NCBI RefSeq assembly: GCF_000735455.1
Contig: NZ_JMPS01000016.1
Location: 1-61,906 of the forward strand
Reading direction: 5' to 3'
Origin: Yokenella regensburgei ATCC 49455
GTDB lineage: Bacteria > Pseudomonadota > Gammaproteobacteria > Enterobacterales > Enterobacteriaceae
Length of the DNA: 61,906 bases
Position 1 is the stretch's first letter, and every line of letters begins with the position of its first letter. The notes beneath the pieces are model-generated. The model ran no database searches. It had not been told where the DNA came from and was given only the letters and a program-made list of their open reading frames with translations. Positions 9,502 through 17,713 of this stretch are shown here, piece by piece. The position numbers and the translations under genes were made by a program.

Positions 9502-10740
9502 TCAGCCTGACTCATTCACCCCTTTGACGGTGATGTCAAAGATAAGCGTCGCCCCACCGGGAACCGTCGGCGGCAACCCCATATCGCCGTACCCCTTCTC
9601 GGGAGGCACCACCACCGTCAGGTGTCCGCCGGCCCCCACCTTCTGCAGGCCGATGGCAATGGCCGGCAGCATGGCGCCAACCTTCACCTTGCGGGCCTGA
9701 CCCGCCTCACCACTGCCATCAAATACCGTTCCATCCGGCAGACGCCCGGTAACCAGCAGGGTGGCCATATCCGTGGTCCTGAGTCGTCCTGCCCCCCTGG
9801 ACTCGATCAGGTAAAGCGAACCTGCATCACTGACCACGCCTTTTTTGCGACGAAAATCAGAGCGGAACTCACGACCTCTGGCCACTTCATCCGCACGACG
9901 ACTCTGCATCCGGCTCGTAAAATCTGCATTGAGCGAGGCGAGCGTGGACTGAATATCGGAATCCTGCATCCGCAGGGGGCGATTTGACAGTGCATCCTGC
10001 AGCCCCGTCATCAGCACCTCCGGCGACAGGGTGATTCCCAGAGACTTCTGCACAGCCAGAGACTGCTGCATTTCGTACGCCAGCGATACGCCACTGGCGT
10101 ACGCACGGCGGGCATTCTCATCCGAAAGAGAGGGTGTTTCAGGTTGTGGAGCGGGTGTGGATGATGCAGAAGGTGCTGAGGCCGCAGGGGCGATGGGTGG
10201 GGCCACTGCAGCAGGGGACGGTGGCGATCCTGCACCACTCTGCCCCGTCATCCCACCCGAAACCACCCCGCTGACCGACTGCTCTGCAGCGGGAGCGGGA
10301 GGCGGCGTCACGGTTGCCGCATTCAGGGGTAACGCTTCAGGGCGGGCCTGACTCACGGCCACCTCCCCTGCCGATGTGGCGGCTGCACCAGTTAAAGCTG
10401 GCACCGGTGCTCCGCCCGGCGGTGTCGGCGGGACAGGCACCTCTCCGGCACGCAGCCCCTGACGGGATAATAAATCAGACTGCTGTGACATCAGCTTCTG
10501 CAAAAGCGCATCCTGCCTTGCCAACTCCTGGCGAAGCATCTGGACCTCGCCAGCATCCATAGCCGGTGCAGCCTTATCCGCGGGCTCCGTGGCTACTTCT
10601 GCGTACACCGGCAAAGCGGACGCTGTCAGCGTCGCGCAGACAAGCAGGCGAACTGCAAGCCTGACCGGATACCGCGACGTGAAACCAACTGCCTCTCTGG
10701 TTGCAGCATGCTGCCCGCAACAACGCGTTAATGTATTCAT
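9502..10740 (-). CDS. Periplasmic FKBP-type peptidyl-prolyl isomerase
   Basis: A 412-residue exported protein. A signal peptide (about 25-47) is followed by a short coiled coil (about 65-95, MLRQELARQDALLQKLMSQQ), a long Pro/Ala-rich linker, an FkpA/Mip-type dimerisation domain (about 205-280), and an FKBP domain at the C terminus (about 310-410, with VFDGSGE, GLQKVGAGG and YGD motifs). Related FKBPs speed proline isomerisation and act as periplasmic chaperones. The long linker makes it much larger than FkpA (270). Its start overlaps the stop of the ligase-like gene by one base, so it probably helps fold or modify the fibre subunits; that is inference. Confidence 0.85.
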   Translation of the reverse strand: MNTLTRCCGQHAATREAVGFTSRYPVRLAVRLLVCATLTASALPVYAEVATEPADKAAPAMDAGEVQMLRQELARQDALLQKLMSQQSDLLSRQGLRAGEVPVPPTPPGGAPVPALTGAAATSAGEVAVSQARPEALPLNAATVTPPPAPAAEQSVSGVVSGGMTGQSGAGSPPSPAAVAPPIAPAASAPSASSTPAPQPETPSLSDENARRAYASGVSLAYEMQQSLAVQKSLGITLSPEVLMTGLQDALSNRPLRMQDSDIQSTLASLNADFTSRMQSRRADEVARGREFRSDFRRKKGVVSDAGSLYLIESRGAGRLRTTDMATLLVTGRLPDGTVFDGSGEAGQARKVKVGAMLPAIAIGLQKVGAGGHLTVVVPPEKGYGDMGLPPTVPGGATLIFDITVKGVNESG

Positions 10741-12470
10741 TACTGTTTTTCCTTATTATCAGGAGCACTTTTGAAACGACTGTCCCAGCCCACCCGCCAC
10801 CGGGCCTCGTCATACACCTGCTTCGCCTGTGCCGTATTGCCATCCAGCGTCAGCACCTGCAGGTACATGGCATACACATTCGGGTCCGGGTGACGCACCA
10901 GGTAGTCCTGATAGAAATGCACCGCGCGTTCCAGCCTTCCCGGGTCACCATCCTGGTTAAACAACTGCATATCGTGCAGGCTCAATACGAATGCCTGCTG
11001 GTCCGGCATAAACCAGGGGTTCAGCCCCCGAACCCGGTCAAAGAGAGAGGTGTCCATTGCCATGGTCTGCTTCGCGGCATCAATGCCCACCCGAACCACA
11101 GTGCCGGTCAGTGAAAACCAGACAAGAAATACACCGGCCAGCGCCAGCAGAATGGCTGTTATTTTCTGAACGCGGGGGGCGAGGGTCACCTGCCGGTCTG
11201 CAGGCGTCAGGCGCGAAAGTGCCAGACTGAGCAGAAACAAAAACAGAACAAAGTGCACGCCTGAGAGATACCACGGGTACTCCACCTGCGTATGCAGCAG
11301 CACCGGCAGCGCACATATCGCAAACCCCGTGGCATCGCTCCCGGGCAGGCCGTAGCCCCCGACAGCTCGGGCATGCCGCCACAGGCGCAGCGACACCTGC
11401 ATCCCCCACACCAGAATCAGTGCCAGCCCGAGGGCGGCCACCAGCCCCCCTTCCGTCAGCCAGAACAGGGGCTCGTTGTGCGGGTGCGCCACAATGCTCG
11501 GGTCACGCTGAACCTGCTGCAGCAGCGCCACGCCTTCAGGGTAGCGACCCTCAAACATTCCGTAGCCGAGGCCGCGCCAAGGATGCGCTGCAATTAACCG
11601 CGCGCATGCCCGCCACATCTGAATACGCCCCAGTTGCCCGAACGTATGGTCAACGGGTGCCTGCAGGGACATCAGCGTCATGGCAACCTGCGTACCGGCC
11701 CAGCTGGCAGCCAGCACCGCCAGCGCGACGGACAACCGTCCACGAACCGCCCCACGACCCGCCACCGTCATCAGCAGGGCCACCACGGTCGCACCCAGCA
11801 ACCCGATGGTGCTCTGCGCCAGGACCAGGGAGACCATAAAGATGACAAGACAGGCCAGATACCGCGCCCGCCCGCAGAACAGCCACCGGTGCAGACTCAG
11901 GGCCAGCATCGTGGCCAGAAAACTCGCCATCACGTTTATCTGGCGAAACCCACCCGAAGGACGCAGGCCTTCCTGCAGGGGTAGCCAGTGCGCATACCCG
12001 GCCGGACAGAGCACACAGAGCAGGACAGAAACGGCACACACCAAACCCGCCACAATCAGCGCATCCGCAGAGAAGGCCGCCACATCCCCGGATACCCGGC
12101 AGGCGGACAGCCACAGCAGAAACACGCCTCCGCACCACATCATCAGTACACGAGTCACCGCACGCCAGGTATCGCTGTTGGGGGCCATCCAGAGCAGAGG
12201 CAGGGAGAGAATAAGAAAAGAGAGCAGCAGACACGGCGCACGGAAAAATACCATCCGTCCGCTGAATGCCATAACCAGAAGCAGCAGCCCCGGTAACATC
12301 CAGCCAGCGTATTCCGGTATCACGGTATCCACGGACAGAAGGGACCGCCAGGGCAGGTTAATAAGCAGACAGGACACAGCAACGAATATCACGACAACGG
12401 TCTTCTGCAGAAAGGTTGTCTTATTCCCACCCGTCAAAAACGCGTCACTTAACGTATTATTTCCTGACAT
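10740..12470 (-). CDS. WaaL/PglL-type O-antigen ligase-like membrane protein
   Basis: A 576-residue inner-membrane protein with about twelve hydrophobic segments, a large periplasmic loop (about 245-330) and a C-terminal soluble tail of about 120 residues with helical TPR-like repeats. Motifs fit the Wzy/WaaL/PglL superfamily: GGFRQINVMASFLA, HPWRGLGYGMFE and HPHNEPLFWLTEGG, the last matching the conserved His-Asn stretch of the catalytic loop. PglL enzymes transfer glycans onto pilins; WaaL transfers O-antigen to lipid A core. Next to pilin and isomerase genes, pilin O-glycosylation is the attractive reading, but substrate cannot be told from sequence. It diverges from the reverse transcriptase gene. 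Confidence 0.8.
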   Translation of the reverse strand: MSGNNTLSDAFLTGGNKTTFLQKTVVVIFVAVSCLLINLPWRSLLSVDTVIPEYAGWMLPGLLLLVMAFSGRMVFFRAPCLLLSFLILSLPLLWMAPNSDTWRAVTRVLMMWCGGVFLLWLSACRVSGDVAAFSADALIVAGLVCAVSVLLCVLCPAGYAHWLPLQEGLRPSGGFRQINVMASFLATMLALSLHRWLFCGRARYLACLVIFMVSLVLAQSTIGLLGATVVALLMTVAGRGAVRGRLSVALAVLAASWAGTQVAMTLMSLQAPVDHTFGQLGRIQMWRACARLIAAHPWRGLGYGMFEGRYPEGVALLQQVQRDPSIVAHPHNEPLFWLTEGGLVAALGLALILVWGMQVSLRLWRHARAVGGYGLPGSDATGFAICALPVLLHTQVEYPWYLSGVHFVLFLFLLSLALSRLTPADRQVTLAPRVQKITAILLALAGVFLVWFSLTGTVVRVGIDAAKQTMAMDTSLFDRVRGLNPWFMPDQQAFVLSLHDMQLFNQDGDPGRLERAVHFYQDYLVRHPDPNVYAMYLQVLTLDGNTAQAKQVYDEARWRVGWDSRFKSAPDNKEKQ

Positions 12471-12601
12471 AGCAACTCCACTGGTTATTTATCGCAAACA
12501 TCACGCCACTGATTTCAGCCCACAATAAAAAAATATAAACATGGCGCATAAACACGGCATACTACGCAAGCACTCATAAAGCAGAATTAAAATGCAGACA
12601 A

Positions 12602-12622
12602 AAAACTGAAAACTGAAAACTG
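12602..12622. repeat. 7-bp tandem repeat, three copies
   Basis: Three copies of AAAACTG lie 53 bp before the reverse transcriptase start, in the 204-bp divergent gap between it and the ligase gene. Slippage here would alter the spacing of an RT promoter if one lies in this gap. Confidence 0.8.
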
Positions 12623-12674
12623 AAATAAACACAGAAAGACTCACGCAAAATAATGACACCGCCGGTTTCCCGTC

Positions 12675-13847
12675 GTGAATATCACCCGGATGAAAATAAC
12701 CCTGTCCCTGACATCATTCACACCAGAAATACTGGATGCCTCTTATATCTGGCTGTGTGCCTCCCGAAAAAATCACCCGGCAAATGCTGATGTATGGGAC
12801 CTGCGCTTTCACTGGTTACAGGAAAAAGTCCGTATCCTGCAGGCGCTTCGTGCAGGGACATACCGCCTGCAACCCCTGCGTGTTACTCCCCGTGTCGGCG
12901 GTGAAGCCTGCGTCATGTGGTCTGCACGCGATGCACTGGTTATTCACGCGCTGACCTGCCTTCTGGCGCCGCACCTGCCGGTTCACCACACCTGTGAACA
13001 CATCAGGGGTCAGGGTGGCGGCAAGCAGAGCGCGCGTCGAGTACACCACTTCCTGCGAAACACAAATGCATCCTTCGTGTTTCGCACCGACATCCGCGGT
13101 TACTATGCAAACATCGACAAAGACCGGCTTTACCGTCAGCTCACCACCTGCATTACCTGCCCGGGTATACGTTCGTTGTTATGGCAGTTCCTGTACTATT
13201 CGGTGGAGAATGGCGGTAATTTTCATACACCTGTAAAAGGCATCCCCCGCGCCAGTTCGCTCAGCCCGTTACTGGCGGCCTTTCATCTGTTCCATGTCGA
13301 TAAAGCGCTTACCGACATTAGCGGCGTGCGCTACGCACGCTATATGGATGATTTTATTATCATCACCACGACCCGCCATAAACTCCGGCGTGCCGTTAAA
13401 CTACTGAAACAACGTCTGCACGAATTTGGTTTCGTGCTGCATCCTGACAAAACCCAGCTGGGCAGAACCCAGAGGGGCTTTGACTGGATGGGGCTCTGGT
13501 TTACCGACAAGGGCATCACTGCCTTTGCCCCCAGAGCCACCGAAAAACACCGTCTGAAATGTCGCCAGCTTTATGAGCACATCCGGCATCTGAACCCTGA
13601 GGTTCAGGCTACCCGAATGGCGTTATACCTCAGGAGGTGGGTAGCATCCCTGCTACCTTTATGCGCCACAGATCAGGTAATGGAGAATTCCATGGTCCAG
13701 GTATCATGGACGTCGGTGCCGTCAGGTATCCCCTCGTCATCTGGTCCGCTGCCGTCGAGTTTCATCGGAGTCGCATTGTTTAGGAACACCAAACCGAACT
13801 CCCCACGTGTGGCCGCTGCCCCTGTCGCTCCGGCCGCCGGCGCGTAA
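12675..13847 (+). CDS. Stand-alone reverse transcriptase, group II-like
   Basis: An RNA-dependent DNA polymerase. RT motifs appear in order: motif A FRTDIRGYYANID (D139), motif 4 GIPRASSLSP (190-198), the active site YMDD (223-226), LHPDKT (K259) and FDWMGLWF. Maturase X and endonuclease domains are absent and no intron RNA is seen. The start is GTG at 12675 or ATG at 12690; both ribosome sites are weak. Related RTs end soon after the YxRRW motif, seen here at residues 316-320 (about 13635). This frame instead runs on 66 codons antisense to the 3' end of the convergent pilin gene, so its real C terminus is uncertain. Its role beside pilin genes is unknown. Confidence 0.88.
   Translation: MNITRMKITLSLTSFTPEILDASYIWLCASRKNHPANADVWDLRFHWLQEKVRILQALRAGTYRLQPLRVTPRVGGEACVMWSARDALVIHALTCLLAPHLPVHHTCEHIRGQGGGKQSARRVHHFLRNTNASFVFRTDIRGYYANIDKDRLYRQLTTCITCPGIRSLLWQFLYYSVENGGNFHTPVKGIPRASSLSPLLAAFHLFHVDKALTDISGVRYARYMDDFIIITTTRHKLRRAVKLLKQRLHEFGFVLHPDKTQLGRTQRGFDWMGLWFTDKGITAFAPRATEKHRLKCRQLYEHIRHLNPEVQATRMALYLRRWVASLLPLCATDQVMENSMVQVSWTSVPSGIPSSSGPLPSSFIGVALFRNTKPNSPRVAAAPVAPAAGA
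13640..13657. terminator. Perfect hairpin between RT and pilin 3' ends
   Basis: GGTAGC-ATCCCT-GCTACC is a perfect 6-bp stem followed by TTTATG on the plus strand. It lies 15 bp beyond the stop of the leftward pilin gene and within the C-terminal part of the RT frame. It may be a weak terminator for the RT transcript or a structured 3' end for the pilin message. Confidence 0.5.
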
Positions 13848-14542
13848 GTGTTCACCCACAGTGTTGCTGTGTTGTCGTAGGAGTCGTGTTTCGCCAGCGC
13901 TTGTCCCGACCGGTTTGTTGCCCAGTATCCGAGGCACGCCAGCTCAGTGCCGCACGTTTTGCCAATCGTGCCCTTGTAGCTGTTGTACGGCATCGTCGTC
14001 GGCAGTGGTGTGTTGCTTGTCGAAAGCGCGTTGTTGTTGTTGCCGGGGCTGGAGACCGTGAACTTGTCTGAAATATCTACTCCCGCCTCGTTGTATAAGT
14101 GCGACGCCGTTGGGTATGCGCCCATCTGTAACATCGCGGTGCCGGCTGGAACGCCGAAAGCCCGCGGGTTGGACATGCTAGGTTTGCCGGCATCCGGGAC
14201 GCGATTTCCTGTGTGCTTGAGGGTCTGAGTCAAGCCCGTGAATGTGCAACCCGCGCTGTAAGCCACCTCCGTTAGCGCTGCCTGGTCCGTGCCGACTGGC
14301 GCTGTGTGCTCGAATTGCGCTGTTTCTTCACCCGTGTCGATCCTCAGTGTTGAATTGTAAGTAGACGTGCCCGGAGTGATGGTCAGTGAACACGTGTTGT
14401 CAGTCTTGATGTTCACTTTCGCGTGAAATTCCTGCGGTGTTACGTCTGCGAACGCTGGCGCAGCAAATGACCCTGTGAGGGCTGCCGCTACCGCCATATG
14501 CATCAGGGTCTTTGTGTACGTACTGGAATTTGTCTTCTTCAT
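13673..14542 (-). CDS. Large pilin-like subunit A
   Basis: A 289-residue exported fimbrial subunit. The signal peptide (LMHMAVAAALTGSFAAPAFA) is cut near residue 32. The mature start (VTPQEFHAKVNIKTDNTCSLTITPG) and alternating hydrophobic ending WTMEFSIT suggest a donor-strand pilin fold, and a Cys pair (C53, about C109) fits. It is longer than a FimA pilin (about 160). It follows pilin B by 88 bp and is similar to it in layout. The Asn/Thr-rich middle (a run of four Asn) would suit O-linked sugars. It may be the distal or second major subunit. The exact family is not named with certainty. Confidence 0.7.
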   Translation of the reverse strand: MKKTNSSTYTKTLMHMAVAAALTGSFAAPAFADVTPQEFHAKVNIKTDNTCSLTITPGTSTYNSTLRIDTGEETAQFEHTAPVGTDQAALTEVAYSAGCTFTGLTQTLKHTGNRVPDAGKPSMSNPRAFGVPAGTAMLQMGAYPTASHLYNEAGVDISDKFTVSSPGNNNNALSTSNTPLPTTMPYNSYKGTIGKTCGTELACLGYWATNRSGQALAKHDSYDNTATLWVNTYAPAAGATGAAATRGEFGLVFLNNATPMKLDGSGPDDEGIPDGTDVHDTWTMEFSIT

Positions 14543-14630
14543 TGGTTGTACCTTGTTTATCTTAATTCAGTGCCGGGGCTACCCGGCGTCCGGCCGGCTC
14601 AGATGGCCTGGCCCGCTGGTGGGTCTGTTA

Positions 14631-15458
14631 TCAGGACGGCGAAATATTGATAGTGAACGGGATATCGACACTGTCGCCCTCTGCAACCGTGAGTGCGCTC
14701 GGGGTACCAGCGGCACTTTCCGGGTCAGTGCCGAGGATCGCGCTGATGCCGATTTTCATTGCCTTGTACGAGGTGTTTGTATCCTCTGCTATGAGTTGTG
14801 TTTCATTTGCTGTCCCGGAGACCAGTGCAGAGGCCAGCGCATTAGTGAAGTAGTTGTTCGTCATCAGAACACCCTTCACACCAGCACCCTCCATGTCAAG
14901 TCTGTCGTTCTGGTTGCCTTTCGCTGTGGTGGACTGCTGGACCTTTACGCCTGCCGGGTCGATGAAGTCAACCGATGTCGTGGCACCACTGGTGGCCGCG
15001 GCGTCGCCGTACAACGTCGCTTTCGCCAGCGTCGGCGTGAAACGCCAGTAGCCACCGTTCGAAGAGCCGTCAACAGCTTTCAGGAAGGTGCGCGTTCCAC
15101 CGGGTGCCAAATAGACCCCCGCGCCGAGATCGGTGGTCAGGGTGAGTTTATCCAGCTTACAGCCCGCCCCCCCGTTAACGGCCACCAGTATTTCCGGCGG
15201 CTCGGCCAGTGTTGCCGCATCCACAGCCATCGTGCTGCCGCTGGCAGCCGTGCGCGTCCAGTTAGCGACAAAATCACGGGAACCGGTTGGCAGAGACACA
15301 TCAATGTCACAAGTGTTCACTGAAATCACATGGATGTTGTTAGAAAAATCAGCTGATACCGGGTCGGCCTGAGCCGTATTCATGCATCCCAGGGTGCCGG
15401 CAGCCATTGCAACCGACATGGCCAGGGCGGTCATGTTTTTCTTCATAATAAACTTCAT
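14631..15458 (-). CDS. Large pilin-like subunit B
   Basis: A 275-residue exported subunit. The start may be the first ATG (15458) or the one four codons on (MKKNMTALAMS), which gives a more ordinary signal peptide ending near TAQA. The mature region opens DPVSADFSNNIHVISVNTCDIDVSLP and ends VDIPFTINISPS, a pilin-like last strand. One Cys pair (NTCDI and AGCKL) is visible. A long untranslated region of about 350 bp lies upstream, with repeats and hairpins, so this gene probably has its own promoter and is highly expressed, as expected of a shaft subunit. Confidence 0.7.
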   Translation of the reverse strand: MKFIMKKNMTALAMSVAMAAGTLGCMNTAQADPVSADFSNNIHVISVNTCDIDVSLPTGSRDFVANWTRTAASGSTMAVDAATLAEPPEILVAVNGGAGCKLDKLTLTTDLGAGVYLAPGGTRTFLKAVDGSSNGGYWRFTPTLAKATLYGDAAATSGATTSVDFIDPAGVKVQQSTTAKGNQNDRLDMEGAGVKGVLMTNNYFTNALASALVSGTANETQLIAEDTNTSYKAMKIGISAILGTDPESAAGTPSALTVAEGDSVDIPFTINISPS

Positions 15459-15810
15459 ATCTTTTACCTTAACTGGTATGACATTGACATCATCCCTTTA
15501 TATGGATAAGCATTACGCCACCAAATAAAGAGCCTGTATATACTCAACAAGAGAGTGAGCATTATTTACTTCTTTTACACCTCTCCAGTTGAAGGGTGTA
15601 ATTATCATTCTGGCATTACACCTGCGGCATTACACCTGCAGAAACACTGATAGCCGTCCCTGGGTAATTAATAAAAACACACACCGACACATTCGACATT
15701 AAAAAAACGCATTAGCCTGCATTCAAATAACACCAGACTTCAAATCTTCATGTATTAATAGATTAATTACGGCGACACAATGAAATGCCGACATCGGTAT
15801 TTCTCTGTTA
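15459..15810 (-). promoter_or_regulatory. Long leader/promoter region of the pilin genes
   Basis: 352 bp with no gene between the minor subunit gene and pilin B, AT-rich. It contains four TTACACC/GGTGTAA boxes, a tandem 14-bp repeat and TA-rich blocks near 15505 and 15538 that could be promoter elements for leftward transcription. I infer a separate promoter or a processing and attenuation region that raises pilin synthesis relative to the upstream genes. Confidence 0.5.
15575..15639. repeat. TTACACC boxes and 14-bp tandem repeat
   Basis: TTACACC at 15575-15581 is inverted as GGTGTAA at 15595-15601, able to pair as a hairpin. GGCATTACACCTGC then occurs twice in tandem (15612-15625 and 15626-15639), each with the same TTACACC core. 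The four boxes over 65 bp look like operators or a structured leader. Confidence 0.75.
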
Positions 15811-16527
15811 TTACCGCCATGACAATTGCAGGGTAAAATTCGCACTCAAATCACCTTCTGTATTTCGTTGCCTGTCACGGTTTTCCTTTTGCGGGCTGTC
15901 ATCACTGTGGTGAACCTGCACCACCAGAGGGATGTTCATCACCTCGCCGTCCTTCAGAGTGGCGTTCATGTCGAACCAGTACTCGTCCTGATTGAGACGG
16001 AAGTACGTATCACCCTGAGCATCTTTTACCAGGGCCGCAGAATCCGGTGACAGGGTCTGCAGGAGATTATCCAGCTGAGCGGTCGCCTTCTGAGGCCCCA
16101 GCGTATAATACATCTGCTGACTCACCGCACTGTCTTCCTGTCGACGCAGTATGCCCCGCTCCGGATGTTCGCCCTGCGCTTCAGCTTTGAACTTCAGGCC
16201 CAGACCGTTAAATTCACACTCGCTCAGTTGCAGGTTAAGCACCTGCCGACTATCATCACCATCACCGCGCGATGCAGATGATCGACTGCCATCTGTTTTT
16301 TGGGTGCCGAAGGTCAGCGTATCCGTATCCATATGAGCCTGACACGAAGGGGCAATCACCCGGCCGGTAATGGTGATATCCCGCGATGGCAGCCACGTCT
16401 CTGCGGCCGGTGCATCCTGGGTACGGGCTATGACCATAACCAGCACACAAAGCAGCAACCCCGGAAGTCCACCCGCGGCCACTTCACGCAGCGTCCTGGT
16501 AAACCGCATCATCTGTTTCATCAGCAT
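15811..16527 (-). CDS. Minor fimbrial subunit
   Basis: A 238-residue exported pilin-family protein. A hydrophobic signal segment (about 18-42) precedes a mature domain with the classic pilin signs: ITITGRVIAPSCQAHMD with the first Cys, TLTFGT, the second Cys in LQLSECEF, and the last strand ANFTLQLSWR. It lies 78 bp after the adhesin gene, in the same operon as the usher and chaperone, and is probably an adaptor or minor shaft subunit. Confidence 0.8.
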   Translation of the reverse strand: MLMKQMMRFTRTLREVAAGGLPGLLLCVLVMVIARTQDAPAAETWLPSRDITITGRVIAPSCQAHMDTDTLTFGTQKTDGSRSSASRGDGDDSRQVLNLQLSECEFNGLGLKFKAEAQGEHPERGILRRQEDSAVSQQMYYTLGPQKATAQLDNLLQTLSPDSAALVKDAQGDTYFRLNQDEYWFDMNATLKDGEVMNIPLVVQVHHSDDSPQKENRDRQRNTEGDLSANFTLQLSWR

Positions 16528-16605
16528 ACTGACTCCTCGCCCCCTGAACCTTTTATACCGCTGAGCCTGCCTGACCTGCTTTTGGGGTATCGACCCTGCC
16601 AGCCA

Positions 16606-17703
16606 TCAGTCATAGGAGACCTGATATATGCCCTTGGCCGTAATGTTTCCGGCCGTGACGTCCAGATTATTCTGCGCCCGGGCATAGTACGCCTGCAGCG
16701 AGACGGTAATCCCCTGAGTCAGCTCATCTCCTGTCGATGACGGATGAGGGTTCGTCAGCACTACCGGCGACTGCCGACTCCACTGCACCACCCCCTCCCG
16801 GCGCTGACCAAAGGCCTGCGCATCGTACTTCATCAGGTAGCCCGTCCCCGTATCCTCACCCGATACATCATCCCGGCCGACCAGAATCGTGTCGCGCCCC
16901 TCGATGGAATCCGTTACACTGCCCTGAGGGATAAACCGGATACGCAGGGTCTGGGTGTTCTCCGAGCAGTTTGCCACAACCAGTTGTGGAGGTGACATCA
17001 GCGTGTCCGTGTAGTGACCCGCCTGCACATTGCGCTTCAGCCACACCTGCGAAATATCCGGCATCGTGAAGCTCAGGCTTTCCGATGTGCTGGTACAGGT
17101 CGGGACCGTCAGGTCTGCTGAGACCTGCACGGTATCTTCCTGAGCGTAAACCTCACGCCCCGCCGCATCGTAAAACGTCGTGATGCGCTTAAACTGTGCC
17201 GGCGGCAGTGCGACCAGACCTGCGCCGGTGTTCTGCTCAAGCCTGAGCAGCCCCACCGTCATGTCACCCGGATTTTCCAGGTGATTTCCGCTACCACTGC
17301 TCCTGCGACGCGCCTTATCCTTCAGGCTGGTCTGAATCCCGACTCCGATACCTTTCAGGCCACTCGAAAACACATACCAGCCGGTTTCCGGGCGCGACTC
17401 CGTTTTCATTGCGTCCGCCCCCGAGACCACCCAGGCACTTTCCCAGTGAGTACTGCTGGCCTCGCAGGCCGCACAGGCCACATCCGGTAACGTCACTTCC
17501 TTTGACACAAATGCCTGCTGGTTACTCACGGGGGTCTCCGGGGCCAGGGAGCGCACACCAAACACCACCGCCACCGGCGGGGTCTTCTGTGCTGTCAGGG
17601 TATCTTCCGCTGCCTGGCTGTATACTGGGCTTATCCCTGCCAGCAGCCCGCCGGCCAGCCAGAGGCGCATCACAACGCCCGCCGTGCTCTTGCGTTTCTT
17701 CAC
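16606..17703 (-). CDS. Two-domain tip adhesin
   Basis: A 365-residue exported protein with a signal peptide (about 1-31). The N-terminal half (about 32-195) contains a close Cys pair (ACAACEAS) and is unlike pilins. The C-terminal half begins DLTVPTCTSTSESLSFTMPDI and ends NITAKGIYQVSYD, a pilin domain that would accept a donor strand. This two-part design, about 360 residues long, is that of FimH-like tip adhesins. It lies only 10 bp after the usher gene; adhesin genes more often end the operon. The receptor is unknown. Confidence 0.75.
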   Translation of the reverse strand: MKKRKSTAGVVMRLWLAGGLLAGISPVYSQAAEDTLTAQKTPPVAVVFGVRSLAPETPVSNQQAFVSKEVTLPDVACAACEASSTHWESAWVVSGADAMKTESRPETGWYVFSSGLKGIGVGIQTSLKDKARRRSSGSGNHLENPGDMTVGLLRLEQNTGAGLVALPPAQFKRITTFYDAAGREVYAQEDTVQVSADLTVPTCTSTSESLSFTMPDISQVWLKRNVQAGHYTDTLMSPPQLVVANCSENTQTLRIRFIPQGSVTDSIEGRDTILVGRDDVSGEDTGTGYLMKYDAQAFGQRREGVVQWSRQSPVVLTNPHPSSTGDELTQGITVSLQAYYARAQNNLDVTAGNITAKGIYQVSYD

Positions 17704-17713
17704 TTTTCTCTCC

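Noticed and set aside
12675..13640. Retron
   Set aside because: No msr-msd-like inverted repeat precedes the RT, and the sequence is group II-like rather than retron-like (no clear VTG/NAxxH motifs).
14475..15323. 282-residue rightward frame across the pilin B gene
   Set aside because: It covers the antisense of pilin B with a Cys/Arg-rich composition and has no family resemblance; the leftward frame has a signal peptide and pilin ends.
12480..15458. Diversity-generating retroelement with template and variable repeats
   Set aside because: I compared the RT flanks with the 3' ends of both pilin genes and found no near-duplicate segment. The RT motif 4 (RASSLSP) also differs from the DGR type. 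A computed search for diverged repeats would be needed to revive the idea.
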